Below, in pieces: positions 14,105 to 26,055 of a stretch of DNA of 64,000 nt (its first letter is position 1; each line of letters opens with the position of its first letter). Source of the DNA: Climacium dendroides. Taxonomy: Eukaryota > Streptophyta > Bryopsida > Hypnales > Climaciaceae. The position numbers and the translations under genes are program-made. The stretch covers positions 20,894,001-20,958,000 of the forward strand of contig OX467082.1 in NCBI GenBank assembly GCA_950106755.1, in the 5' to 3' direction. The notes below the pieces were generated by a model that was given only the letters and a program-made list of their open reading frames with translations, had not been told where the DNA came from and made no database searches.

Positions 14105-14393
14105 CGTAGGGACTCCCAAATGCACCATTGACTCACAAGCATCACCTTCACTAGATGTACATCTAGTGAATGAACTGATCTACTTTTATTGAAGAAACAA
14201 TTTTAGAACATCTACCAAAAAAATGTTGACCTTTTAATAACTTTTGCATGGAATGACAAAATGAAACATTTCAATTTCATGTGTTGAAATCTAACTTCTT
14301 TCAATTGCCATCAAGAAAATAAATAAAATTTGATGAGCATAATGATAGTACTATGATCTAACAGAAAAGGTGGTGCTTTGGGGAGTCCCTACC
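14105..14393. mobile_element. MITE, three-member family copy 1
   Basis: Ends are CGTAGGGACTCCC and, inverted, GGTAGGGACTCCC. The left flank is TAA (14102-14104) and the right flank is TAA (14394-14396), the 3-bp duplication of Tourist/PIF-Harbinger type elements. The body is shared with copies at 25.8 and 29.95 kb, for example TTTTAGAAC followed by CTACCAAAAAAA and TTGACC, and later CTTTTGCAT. It carries a perfect 24-bp palindrome at 14147-14170. Confidence 0.75.
14147..14170. repeat. Perfect 24-bp palindrome
   Basis: The half-site TTCACTAGATGT is followed immediately by its exact complement, with no spacer. It lies inside MITE copy 1. The sister copies at 25.8 and 29.95 kb lack the palindrome at the matching place, so it arose in this copy. 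Confidence 0.95.
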
Positions 14394-14578
14394 TAATAAG
14401 AAAGTGTCTTGGAAATTAGATGAATGTGAACCAAGTCACTGAAGAATTTCTTCTAATGATGACTCCATTTTCTTTATATATTGATGATTAGCTTCATGCA
14501 ATGTTTCTGATGGGGTTTACTATGCATGAAACAATTCTCTAGATTAGAACCATCATCTCAATTAGTCTTTTGGGACAC

Positions 14579-14805
14579 CTATAGCAGCAGCAACCTCACA
14601 TTGCCATTGCCGAAAGGAAGAGTAGGTGAACACCTCTCACCCCACCTCTAGGTTGAAGAAACAAAGGACATCTAGCCCACAGACATGATGAGTTGATGAG
14701 CAGCGAGAAGGCAATGGAGAAATTGTGAGAAGATGATGTATAGTCGCATCAAAGAGTCACCCAGCCATTCTCCCGGTGATGGCCTCAAGGTCGCTGCTGC
14801 TATAG
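14579..14805. mobile_element. MITE with CTATAGCAGCAGC ends
   Basis: A 227-bp segment is bounded by CTATAGCAGCAGCAACCT and its inverted counterpart AGGTCGCTGCTGCTATAG (17 of 18 positions). Weaker complementarity continues inward (CATTGCC / GGTGATGGC). There is no coding capacity. The target duplication is unclear. Confidence 0.65.
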
Positions 14806-15876
14806 TCTACCCCACAACAAGGTAGTGTGCAGTTTTGAGTTCATTAACTGAAATTAGCTGGAGCACTTGGCTTATGCAACTAAAACCTCAAAATGGTCAA
14901 GATATGCCTCAAATTTGTGCTTGTCATCAGTTAGAAGAACCAGGCACTTAAAAGGTCACAGGTTTGGCACTATGAGATTTTCCATATTAACAAATATGAC
15001 CATCTTAGCTCAGATTTTGGTAGCAAGTCCAAAGTCTAAGCTCTCTCAAACAGGCCAATATAGCAAACATGTGAGGTTTGCTATAAACAAGGCCTTGAAT
15101 TCCTACAGTTCAAGACGGGCACTGAAACTATGGTGACCACTGATATTCCAACAGACTCTTTTCTCAGGCAACAGTTTGCATTTATTGTGACAATGCTTTG
15201 GTTTTAATCTCAATCACATACTTTGGTAAGAACTTTTTGCACATTCAAGCCAACATTCTGAAAGTGATTGACTCTCATACGAAGAGTACAGACTCTGACA
15301 AGTTTGAAACTGTCTCTGACCCATACATCATGTGAGAATCACAAGCCCAGCAAGGCCAAATTTGGTATAATATTCCAGAGATTGGCAGTTTTTTTGGATG
15401 AGCTTCTGTGACCCAAGATCTTTTCTACTCCAAGTTTATTGAGTCTGTACTTGAATGTCACAAAATTGGCACTTCAAAATGTGCCATTTCCACAAATGTG
15501 AGGCCATCAAACTACTCAAAGTATCAAGGCTAATTCTCAATGCCAAAGCAGGTAGCAATATGGACATATATGGCTGATGCTTTGTTACATTTAAGCTCAC
15601 TAATGTTGCAAAGACAAGAACCCAAACTCATTTTTGTTATTTTGGCAAACTTCAGCGTTCCAATATGTGACATTCAAGTGCTGAAACTTGAGAGTTTGGA
15701 TTGTTTCCATGGGAGTTAGTTGTCCAACTGAAACCTGAGAGCAATCATTTCTAGGATGGCTAAAAAAACTGAAATTCCAGAAACTCATCTTCACACCACT
15801 CTGGTTCCTAGATGAAAAGCTCTTTTTTCAAATGCACCAATTTCACACAAACATACTGACATAACTTCCATCCTCC

Positions 15877-16075
15877 ATACAGCCAGAGAATCATTGCCAC
15901 AGTGAAGATTGCAACAGCAACACAAAAATATGAATATACAGCTACATGAATCTGACCCATAACCTTCATCAGCCATACAGCCAGAGAATCATTGCCATGG
16001 TGCACATCCAATAGCAAATCTGTAAATATGAAAAATCAAATACATGATTTTGACCATAACCTTCATCAACAAAAC
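15877..16075. repeat. About 98-bp tandem duplication
   Basis: ATACAGCCAGAGAATCATTG occurs at 15877 and again at 15975. Each copy is followed by a related run ending in GACCCATAACCTTCAT or GACCATAACCTTCAT. A third partial start (AACAGCAAGAGATT) follows near 16073. Non-coding. Confidence 0.75.
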
Positions 16076-16079
16076 AGCA

Positions 16080-17355
16080 AGAGATTTTGTATTGCCATTA
16101 ACAGTGAATGTTGGAACAGAAAATTGGTCATAGCAATCAATCAATTGATGCGAGATGAAACAGGCAATGTTAGGCCCTGAATTACAGAGGAAAAAGAGAC
16201 TGAATGCAATGTGAAGGCCAAAAATTTTACTTTTATTTTTTTGAAACAAATGAAACAGATTCCATTGCAAAGGCCAAAATTTTCAAATGTAGTCAAAGAC
16301 CCTAGAACAAGGTGGAAGTACTTGCTCATAGTAGGGAAGCACTGAAGCTGTCATGTGGGCAAGTAAGTTAGTACATAAGCTCGAATGTTCCACAGTCTGC
16401 CATGAGCCTCCTCCGCATCAGCAGCAGCAACACTGAGAATCTGGGTCATCAGAGTACGGAGTTTTTCTCTAGTTTTCAAATATATTTTAGAAACATACTC
16501 ATGTCATTGTACTTGCTATATATGTTTTCTCAAACTTGAGTTTCAAGAATGTAGAACATCATTTCACTGTCAACTTGTTTGGAATACATTTACATAGTTA
16601 CTACCCCTCAAAGTTTGATCTGCTGTGTTTTGAGACCCAAAATCATTTCACAGTTTTACTTACTATTTCCCAAAGTAAAACCTAAAATCACCCTCTTGTT
16701 TTTATTATTTGATGAATGAAGGGATAAAATGTTTGAGTTCATGTTCAAGTGCGTCCTCCTCAATCTTTAAGTAAATAAAAACAATATATTTTTTGCAAAA
16801 TCATAATGCATATATGTCAAGAACATATGTTTTATAGCCATTCCCAAAGATGATTGCAAGTAAATACAAGTAAATACAAGTACTCGCGACTAAAAAATGG
16901 ATGATGTTATTGACACTTTTCAACATGGTCATGTCATGGCATAGAGTGCTCCTCCAAATGGAAGTACCAAAGATAACACACCAATTGAAGTAGTTTATCC
17001 CTCAAGAGTTCCTCATTCACTTGGAAAAACAAGAGAATGTAGATCTAGAACTTTATAGGTATAATAAATATTCAAGATTTTCAATTACCAATGTCTTCAA
17101 AATAGTATTGTGTGTTGATTCTGCATCAAAGTATGCAATAATTGTTGAAATGAACGGTAAATTGGTACTTCCACCTTAACCCTTGAAAGCCTAGTGCATG
17201 TTTACCAAAATCCAAACCCTGTTGAATTCATTCCAATCAAATTGTCACTCAAAACGAGATGCACATAAACTAGCCATAGAAATTGGTAGTGGAGACAGGC
17301 TTAGGACTATTGAAAAATGAACAAATGTTTTGACTGTACCATAGAAAAGATTATA
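16080..17355. other. No gene seen
   Basis: Only short unsupported frames occur. A short AGTAAATACA duplication lies near 16858-16880. No recognisable family. Confidence 0.5.
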
Positions 17356-17487
17356 AGGTAGCCGCACCTTATTCCATCCCCTGACTCGATCCTATGCAAA
17401 TGAAGTCCTATATTCTCGTGTTGAAATGAATACAGGGACTTCATTTACACAAGATTGGGTCAGGGACGGAATAAGGTGCAGCTACCT
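17356..17487. mobile_element. 132-bp foldback MITE
   Basis: Almost the whole segment is one hairpin. The left arm is AGGTAGCCGCACCTTATTCC and the right arm closes with GGAATAAGGTGCAGCTACCT. The arms continue through AATGAAGTCC and its complement. TA is present on both sides (17354-17355 and 17488-17489), which would fit a Stowaway/mariner type, but TA is a weak signal. Nothing is encoded. Confidence 0.75.
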
Positions 17488-17489
17488 TA

Positions 17490-18257
17490 ATAGTCAAACA
17501 AGGCAATCTTTCAGTTATGGAAGGCCAGAGTTGAAAACTTGAAATGCCGCGAAGCTCAGGAGTAAATACTTTGTAGAATCACCATGACAGAGGCTCCATT
17601 CATGTTTGTCATTGGACCAGAATTATTATTGTTATTATTCTCCTTCAATCAAACCTTTGCATCAGTAAGAGTTCTTCCTCCTCCTCCTTGTCTTCAAACC
17701 TTGGCACCCAGTCTCCAGTTCTTCTTCTTCTTCTCCTTCTTCCTCCTGCAACTACAACTAGCTTCCCGTACACTTGGTTCTGCCCAGCAGCTCTGTTGCA
17801 CACAAGCTTCAGCGCTGATGTAGCTGAGAGCTAGTGCGACTTGTCTGTAGAAAATCTGAGCCATGTTCATGCCTTCATTTGTGTCATAGCTTCGCTCTGT
17901 GTCTCCTGGAATTGCTCCTGCCTGGGAGTGCAATGCTCATGTCAAACCTAATTCAGGTACTTGATCAGTATGATAAAGTATCTGAGCGAGATTTCCACCT
18001 CCATTCAAACCACAAAAAAATAAAGTGAGGCAAGGCAACGAGGTTCCGGCATGGAGCACTGTTCAGTTAGCAGTTGCTCGCTCAGTCTCTCAGGTTCAAG
18101 CAAACTGGAGGCTTCAGAGTGTGTGCAGATGATTTTCAGCTGGAGGTACGATGATTGTGGAATCCAACTTCAGACTGACACTGAGAAAAACCACTTGGAG
18201 GAGGCGGAGGAAGACAATTAGCAACACTCAGAAGCTACTACTAACACGGAATGAATT
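17490..18257. other. GC-richer stretch without assignable gene
   Basis: The stretch contains pyrimidine-rich runs (TCTTCTTCTTCTCC near 17720) and several short frames. No frame shows a known domain or splices convincingly to another. It could be an orphan exon or an old untranslated region. Confidence 0.35.
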
Positions 18258-18590
18258 ATAGTGAAAATTATTAGGTTGCCCCTCACTAATTTCTCAACAT
18301 TGTACACTCTATAAATATTTACTATTTTTGTAAAAGGATGTAGTCATTTTTTAACAACCTTACAACCATTTCTTGACATTTTACACTACATAAATATTTA
18401 CTATTTTTATAAAAGGACGTAGTCATTTTTTTATCAATCTTACAACTATGTGTGTGGGCATGGGTTGGTGCACCATAGGTTAAGGTTTGGTTCAAAGAGT
18501 TGCACACATTTCCATGTGGGCAAGTGGTGAATTGTCAGGTTGTTTTTTTAATAAAGGAAACTAATTGTTAAGGCAACCTAATTTCACTAT
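18258..18590. mobile_element. MITE with ATAGTGAAA ends and internal duplication
   Basis: The left end ATAGTGAAAATTATTAGGTTGCC pairs with the right end GGCAACCTAATTTCACTAT, with a 4-base gap in one arm. TTA flanks both sides, overlapping the terminus. Inside, a roughly 80-bp unit is duplicated: TATAAATATTTACTATTTTT followed by GTAAAAGGA(T/C)GTAGTCATTTTTT, at about 18311 and 18390. Non-autonomous. Confidence 0.7.
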
Positions 18591-18599
18591 TATGTACAC

Positions 18600-21260
18600 A
18601 TGAGCCCATTGTGGGTAGAGTGACAACCTTGTCCCCCTTGTAAAATTATAGGATTTTTTTCCTTTTTTTGCTTTCACATATAGACAAATGGAAGAGGAGG
18701 TGATAGCAATTGAAATTATATTTTTCCAACACAATAATTATTTTTTTTTTTCATGGATTTTTGAATTGTTTTGCTTTAATAGCCCAAAAGAGTCACTCAA
18801 CCTTTCGAAAATTAACATATAATGTAACCCTAATGATCATGCTACTCACCTAAAATAGACATAGATTTTCATAAAATGGCCAAAACACCAAGGCCATAAA
18901 ATAGTCAAATTTTCAATTATTGTAATAAAATATAAAAGTTGGTGACAAAGTTGCATTTAAAGTTAAATTGTTGAATATTGTTATGGTAGAAAACAATGAA
19001 AAGATGTACCAATGAAATTATTTGAGGTTCTTATAATCTTTGGGATTTCATACCTATGGAACTCATTTATATTATTATGTTACAAACTTTTAGAAGCTCT
19101 TAATACATTATCTAATTCCATGCAATATATATTTTTTTTTGCTTTGAATCTTGGTCATTTCTATTAATTTTTGCTTTAGTATAAAGTAGATGTTGACCAA
19201 GTTCCTCTTCCCTTCTAATAAAAGAGCTAGAAACTAATGAAAGACTTTCTAATGAAGCTGATGACTTGTAGTTACTAGTTACTATAAGAAACCCACCTTT
19301 TTTTGGACATAATTAGCAACAAACACGCATGTTTTTCAAAACAAGAGTATAAAAATGGGATTATGGCCATGGGAGGCAAAATTGAGTTGGATGTTTTAGA
19401 AAACATGTGGATGTTAGTGGAAAAATGACAACTTGATGCTAGAGCTAACAACAATGTTGTGTAAGACATTTGAAAAAATGAAGTTATATTTTTGGAGATG
19501 TCCTATAAAATATGAAAATGTTATGGCAACCATAGAAAAGGTCGTTTGACTTTTGTCCATAATGCAAATACAAGGATAATAAAAAATAATTTAATTTTTT
19601 TAATCCAAAATTTTTAAAAACAAAAATATATATTTTTGAAATCACCAATCTAACATGGTATTAGTAGTGCCCCATCAACTTTTTTTTAAATTAATATTTT
19701 TTTCCTATAATTGTACTACTGCCATGTAAAATTAATAGCCTTCTATAAGGTTCAAATTTTTTGTAATGTATAAATAGCTTGTCTTCTCATGTCAACATAT
19801 TCAAAATAAATGACTTTTCAAACCACACAATTGTCAACATAGTTGTCAAATATGGTGTATGGCATATCAATGTTTTTTAATTAAGCAATTTACAAACTAA
19901 AAGCACCAAAAAAAATAATGCAGCACCAGGGGCTATTGAAACAAAGGAAAAAAACAAGAAGAAATGCCACCTGTACATTTCATGTCAACCTGTGGCAACT
20001 ACAACATCGACAACAACTGGCTGGATTTAGATTGTTGTCGCCACCCCTATCGATGCCAAATCACCAAAATTTCATCCGTCATCGCCGGAAACACACCAAA
20101 ATCTCCACATCATGAACATGGTATGCCACATCCACACTAATTACTTTCATCCTAGCACTGGTACCAAACAACTAGGGTTTAAAGTCTGCTTCAAGTACTT
20201 CATCACTTGTTGCCCCACTCACTATGTTCATTGTTGCCGAATTGCCCCTACTTGTTGCATCTCCCATTCTCTTAGCGCCAGAAATGATCCTACAAGGATA
20301 CAATGTTGCTAGGAATTTCTAATTGGTTGAGTGTCTTTGTTTGGAGCGGTTTTGTCAAGTTTTTTGTGGTTAAAATAATGGCTTCATTGGGTGTTTGTGT
20401 GGATTTGGTGTTCATTGCTCAGTTGTAATTTTGCGCCTACAAACATTCAAACTTGAAAGGTACAAGTTTGGTGATAGCAAATCTCGTTTTGTTTGTGTAT
20501 TCATTGTAGCGTTGTGTGCAATGTTTAGATAGTAGTGTAGGGCTATTGAGCTCTTTTGCAATCTTGCTTGCATTACTGTCCAATGTCCACTTGTGCAATT
20601 GTATACAGTCTGAATTTCAGTGTTTAGATGGTGTTTGTTGATGCGTTTGGGGTTGGATCTACAAACGGTGCATCAGAATCGAATCTAGAACGGAAAGCTG
20701 TTGCAGAGGCTCTTCAATGGAAGTAGAGAGAAGACATTCGAAAATAGAAGATCATAGAGGTAGCGGAGAGAAAGTGGAAGCAACAACGTTGAATCTTGGA
20801 GGAGCAAGGGAAGAAGAGAGCAAAATACCGTGTCACTCTCCGAAGTTTTTACACGACTTTGCATAACTTTGAGAACCATGGTCCTCTTAATCTGCACAAT
20901 CCATTGAAGAGCACACCTCCCTCTTCAAGTAGAAGAAAGAGTATATCCTCACAACCTTGCAGAGTCTAGTTGCCATCATCTGTGTCTTTGGATGCAAATG
21001 CCGCTTGTACATCTAATGCGCAACTAGAGTCTAGGAGTTGTATGATTCTGAGTTCCAAACTACCTATTCTAGTAGTGTTTGTATCTATTGATTTTTTAGG
21101 CTACGTATGTAGTGAAGATGATGCAAATTTCCTTGCGGTGCATGGTCCTGTAGAGAACAATGACCTTTCGGATGAAGAGATGGATGATGACGAGGAATGC
21201 AGCCTTTGATTCAATTGGGCAAGTCCAATTACAACTTGACTTGCAAATTCCAAATGGAAT
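18600..21260. other. No assignable gene; possible 5' part of the hAT copy
   Basis: 18.6-19.9 kb is AT-rich and empty. From about 19.9 kb composition rises, and short frames lie at 19918-20312 and 20970-21209, the latter ending in the acidic string DLSDEEMDDDEECSL. These may belong to the 5' side of the transposon that carries the hAT pseudogene, but no motif supports that directly. Confidence 0.35.
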
Positions 21261-21269
21261 GGAGTGCAA

Positions 21270-23440
21270 AGTGTTCCTAGGCTGAGATGGTTCTCATGGC
21301 AGATGGTTGGCTGCACATGGTCAAATATTGGGTGTGCACCAAAGTGGGACACGATTAATAAACAGCTTATTGTAAGATACACAAAGCCAACCTGTTGTTG
21401 TATGCTACCAAACATCCAACCTCTGTGCTCCAACAAATCAACAATTGTACTTCAATAGAAGCACGACACAAGCAGGTGCAATTTCCTATTTTATTTCAGT
21501 TGCTATGTGTTGGCCAACCTTCTGGCTAAGTTTGAAGCAAAATTGAATCTTTTCCGTTTTCTGGAAATTCCAAACTACTCGTTTATGCATTGGAGTGTAG
21601 GTGCTAGCTGGTTGATGGCCGAGCACAAATACTCCTTTGTCCAAGAAAGGATAAAGGCCATGATCAAATCTGCAAAGTATATTGCCTTAATGTGTGACAA
21701 AACATCTGGCGTAGATAACTACATCGCCGTTTTTTATTACCTTGCAAAAATTGGAATCTGATGGCGCAATAGCTAATAGTTTGACTATCCTTTTAATAGG
21801 CATTGTTGACTTAAATGACCTTGTGATAGTGACAAAGCTGGTCTGTTTTGGAATTGATGGTGTCTCTGCCTTCATAGTTGCAGAACAGGAGTTACTATGC
21901 AGTTAAAGACAAAGTATGCTCTACATATCACTAGAGTTCACTGCATGGGACACCGAGTGAACTTAACAGTGAAACACTAAGTAGGCTCGATTTGTTCCAT
22001 GCGGTGGAAGATTTGTGTAAGCTTGGCCATGCTTACTTTGCTCACTCATAGAAACGCCAAGCATTTTCCGTGCGTTGGCCGAGTTATTGGACACAAAAGG
22101 CCTAAAGCTCCTGAAGAATGTAACAACACGGTGGATCTTGCTAATTTCTCCTCTGTGACGCCTTCTTAGTGAGTACCGAAGTGTAACGTCCAAACTACGT
22201 TTGGATTCAGTCAAGAAGGCTGAGGCGGTATGATCCTTTGTTTCACATGTTTGCATGTCTTGGATGATTCCGTTTTCTCTTCTACGCTTCTTTGTATTTG
22301 CATTTAGGGTGTTTGTGGATGGATGGTTCATAGCCTCATTGACTATTGTTCTCATTTGTTGCAGCGAAGTCTTCGTGCGAAGGCAAAGGACCTACTGGAC
22401 AAGATGTTGGATTCATATCATGTACTAGGTATGGTATGCCTTCTTCCATTCCTAGGAGTCATGGATGTGCTCATTTAGATCTCGCAGCAACAAGATGTCT
22501 ACATTTGTGACTTTGTCGAAGCATTTCAAAAATATTTGGGTAAGCTTTTTGAGATGTATAAAGGTCATGGGTCAACTTTTTGTAGTCACGAATTCATGCA
22601 CTTCATGAACTTGCTTGAGCTCCATTATGACCAAATTTTTCTGTCATAGAGCTCTATGGACCTAAATGATGTCCAACATCTATAATTCATTCTCAATAGA
22701 GAGAAGGTGACTGCATGGCATGAGGGCGCTATTATCACTCGAGAAACACGGAATTCACTCATTGAGGATGTAAAAACTAAATGCATTGGTACGTATGTTG
22801 TGAAGTTCAATGCTTTGTTTTAATTAATTGCAAATTTAGTGTTGGGTGTCTGAGGTTACTTGTGCACTAATGTAAACCCTCCTTGGATGCAGGTGTCGCT
22901 AAACAACTGATTGACGAGCTAACCAGTCGTTTTTCTACCTACGGTTTACTGGATGCTCTGGGTATAGTTTATCCTTAGTACTAGAGGCAAACTAATGCAA
23001 AAAAGAGCTTTCGGAAGCATCTTGATGTCTAAAAAGAAATTTTATGGTGAGCTAAAGTGGATAGGAAAAGATGAGAACAAGCGTTTGGTTCCAACACTCC
23101 TTGATTACTTCTAGTTGGAGGTGAAACAACACTTGCTCAAATTGTCAATGCTATTGAACAACATGGTTGCATTGGAGGACCCCCAATTGATTGTGAACCC
23201 TCTAACTCGACTATGGCGGGTTATAAATGCTAATATGTCCTTAGTAAATGAAATACTAGAAATGTGAAATTAGCTGAGATTGTCATGATCCATGTATTGG
23301 GATCTATTGAAGATGAATGTTGCTTCTCATCTCTTGCTCCCTTGAAGGACAAGCTCTACAATCAGCTTCAAGGTGATCATCTAAACCTAGTAGTTGGCAT
23401 GCATGCATAGAAGGTGTACACTTAGAAGATTTTTCTTATG
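21270..23440 (+). pseudogene. Decayed hAT-family transposase gene
   Basis: Conceptual translation across frames gives the order of a plant hAT transposase. Near 21500 there is an N-terminal stretch with FRFLEIPNYSFMHWS. Near 21670 the catalytic-domain entry reads SAKYIALMCDKTSGVDNY. At 21850-21960 come the DGVSAF block and THITRVHCMGHRVNL. At 22090-22200 comes KGLKLLKNVTTRW then SPL-stop-RLLSEYRSVTSKL, and near 22900 AKQLIDELTSRF. Near 23270 the C-terminal dimerisation segment reads LAEIVMIHVLGSIEDECCFSSL. Several stops (for example TGA near 22158 inside the TRW...LLSEY block) and frame changes break it. Intron-like GT...AG gaps remain, about 22229-22364 and 22788-22892. Terminal inverted repeats were not identified. 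It cannot make a functional enzyme. Confidence 0.85.
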
Positions 23441-23444
23441 AGAA

Positions 23445-24974
23445 ATGTTTCCTGTAGTAGGTCAATCAAGCTGATAATTACCTGTATAGGGTAATGGCGT
23501 AACATTCATAGAAGTATTGTGTTTTCTAGGTTCAGTTTTTATGTCTCCCAAGTGTGATGCCTACAAGTTCTTAGATATGTAGCAGTTGCAGTTTTCTTAC
23601 TTTAGATTCCATCTGCCTTTCTATAGCAATAGTAATATGTGAGGTTACAATTTTGTGGTACACCGCATTCCAAAGTTGAAGTAGTAGCTTATTTTTGTTC
23701 ATGCTGCCTTGTATTTGAGAAGAAGTGATTTAACTTATGAGGTGTAGTCTTCACACTTATGTGCATGACCTTGTCAATTTCCTTGTGTTGTTTACTTTTC
23801 TGATGTCATTTAAGTGAGCTTTGACTGTTTTTGATGTTGGGCATCAAAGTTGTCTTTAAGCAAGGCTAGGTCTTTCTTTCTATAAGTTCAATGATTGTTT
23901 CATCAATGAAAATTGAAATTCCATCGTTTTCTGACTTGAGCGTCAAAGTCTTTATGAATCTGTGCAAGTAATTTTTGGTATTGCTTCAATGCTACTTGCT
24001 CAATCAAAGTTGTGTTTCCATTATTTTCTGACTTGTATGTTAGAGTACTTCTATGTGTAGGTCTTTTTTTGTGTAGCTTCAATGCTACTTGTTCTTTGAA
24101 AGTTTTAAATTTATTGTATTCTAACTTGGACGTCAGAGTGTTTGTGTGTATTTGTAGAAATGTGAGATTTTCATTTGTTATCGGTTTCACAATCAAAGTG
24201 GATTGAAGCTATTTTGCAAAGTGGATTGAAATGAAGCCTACATTGGACTTTTTGAAATTCTTTTGTTGCCCATTTTGTTGTATTCATTCAAATATTGTCG
24301 CCTAATTGAGTACCACTCTGGAAATTAAAATTGCCAAATATTTGTTTTCTGCTTCTTCTTCTGATGCCATACAACTCCTGCTTCTCACATATTGGAAGCT
24401 AGATTTTGCACCACAAAAAAGTGGGAGTGCGCCGAACCTTCGCCACTTCCTTTTAAGTCAGAGCCTACACGCAAATTCCTCTAAAAAGGAAAAAAAAACA
24501 CTAGCATATGGTGTATTGTGTACTATATAATACAACCTATTCTATATGTTGTATGTCTAAATTGACATTTCAATAAAATAAGACATGCACATCAGACACT
24601 TTTTAGAAGATGTTGTCTGTGACATTTTTATGACTTTGTAGCCATGTTGTAACATATGGCAAATGCTACATGCCATTCAAAAGAATTAACCTCATGTTAT
24701 AGTTGATGTCTAGAAAAACATGTGCACGTCATAGTAGACATCTAAATAGACAAGACCCAAGGCACAATACACTAGACACATCATGAATTTTCTTCTACCA
24801 TGTCGGCACCATGTGGCTCCTATGTCATGTCTTAGATCAACAAGGGCCCAGATGAAAAAGTTGTTGACATGGCACTACTTGCCCATGTGGCATTAATGTG
24901 GTTGCCAAATGGCTCATTTTTTGCACCTTCTTTGACCATGTTTGAGTAGACGTTGCACAAAAAAAGGGTTTGTT
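23445..24974. other. No gene seen
   Basis: Possible 3' part of the hAT transposon. Repeated phrases about CAAAGT...TGACTTG occur at 23935-24130 (CGTCAAAGTCTTTATG, TTAGAGTACTTCTATG, CGTCAGAGTGTTTGTG), suggesting a decayed repeat of about 90 bp. No coding signal. Confidence 0.45.
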
Positions 24975-25102
24975 CACTACTAGAAAACTCAATTATTTTG
25001 TTGATTTGGTTCACTTTTTTGTTGCTTTGGACAAAAATCAACTGAAAAGTGAACCAAATCAACATGACCAAATCAACAAAAAAATTGAGTTTTCTAGTAG
25101 TG
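24975..25102. mobile_element. CACTA-type MITE, 128 bp, perfect ends
   Basis: The left terminus CACTACTAGAAAACTCAATT is matched perfectly by its inverted complement at the right end (TTGAGTTTTCTAGTAGTG). The arms continue through GTTGATTTGGTTCACTTTT and its complement, so nearly the whole element folds back. Flanking 3-mers are GTT and TTT, which differ by one base. Perfect 20-bp ends suggest a fairly recent insertion compared with the copy at 5.6 kb. Confidence 0.85.
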
Positions 25103-25769
25103 TTTTTTTTAGATTTTTGGGTGTCTTTACCATGCCAATCTAGACAGATTTTGTTGGACATTCAAGCTGACATACTTGACATAAAAAAAATATCACCATG
25201 TTTTTTTGGCTTGTCCAAAAAACAGGATTCATATAGTTAGTATAAAGAACTTATCAATATAATATAAAGTACCAATTATACACCCCACCCTTCATAAATA
25301 TTGGGTAATAAAAAATTGATTGTATTAAACTTACTTTTAAAATACAAACACTTCTTATTCCACAATGTTTTTCCAATCCAAAGAAAATTGTGTCATGACT
25401 TGATTCAAGTACCAAAGATTTTCAACAGCTTTGAATGATTGAAAGGCCCTTTGGAATTGGCAACTCCACAACTAAAAACAACAAAGTATAACTAAATTTA
25501 AATGGAATAGCACTCTTTTCCCTTAACAAATGTAAATTGGTTCTTCCTATTAGTGTATGTTAGATTAATTTACCAAAGTTACACTTTTCCAATATTTTCA
25601 AGATTGAAATATTGTTGTATTGTATTAATTTTCATAAAATTAAATTTTGAAAGTGATTCTAATTTTGCATTCTCACTAATAGGACAACTCAATGTAGTAT
25701 TGTCCCTTTCCAAACCATAAAATATCATTCTTGAGTCCCTTCACTATGCATGGATGCTAATAGGTTAGG

Positions 25770-26055
25770 ACTTAAGTTGGGCAACTCCAAATGCACTATT
25801 GACCTAAAACCATCATCATCACTTTGTGTACAACTCTAAAATCAATATGTACTTACTTGGAAGAAATGATTTTAGAACCTCTACCAAAAAAACTTTGACC
25901 CTTCTTAACTTTTGCATATAGTATATAAATGTTACATTTTATTTTTTTGTGTGTTAAAACCTCCTTTCACTTTCCAACAAAATTCAATCAATTTCATAAT
26001 AGTAACTAGGCACAATAGTAGAAAGTGGTGGTTTTGGTGGGTACCCACCTTAGGA
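25770..26055. mobile_element. MITE, three-member family copy 2
   Basis: Shares its body with 14105-14393 and 29950-30230: CAACTCCAAATGCAC near the left end, then GATTTTAGAACCTCTACC, then CTTTCACTTTCCAACAA, then AGTGGTGGTTTTGG near the right end. The termini are diverged, the right one reading GGGTACCCACCTTAG. Confidence 0.65.

Larger units (their letters stand above)
10600..15650. pseudogene. Degenerate repeat block, possible decayed repeat-protein gene
   Basis: Base composition rises above the flanks. A loose motif recurs at irregular spacing: an acidic or polar start, then CACAATTTTGGCAC, then CAATATTAACAAAnTTGAC. Translated in its best frame the motif reads like (E/Q)xHxFGxLxxxxLTxLTI, for example VELHSFGALNLNIITKLTF near 10765, LQFHNYCALKCTILTKLTI near 11090 and FGTMRFSILTNMTIL near 14966. 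The hydrophobic spacing resembles leucine-rich repeats. Stops and frame breaks interrupt every stretch, so nothing here is an intact gene. The LRR reading is an inference; a decayed non-coding satellite is the alternative. Confidence 0.3.

Noticed and set aside
18258..18590. CACTA superfamily assignment from the TAGTG and CACTA bases at the ends
   Set aside because: The bases are in the inverse order (TAGTG at the left, CACTA at the right), so they do not match CACTA termini.
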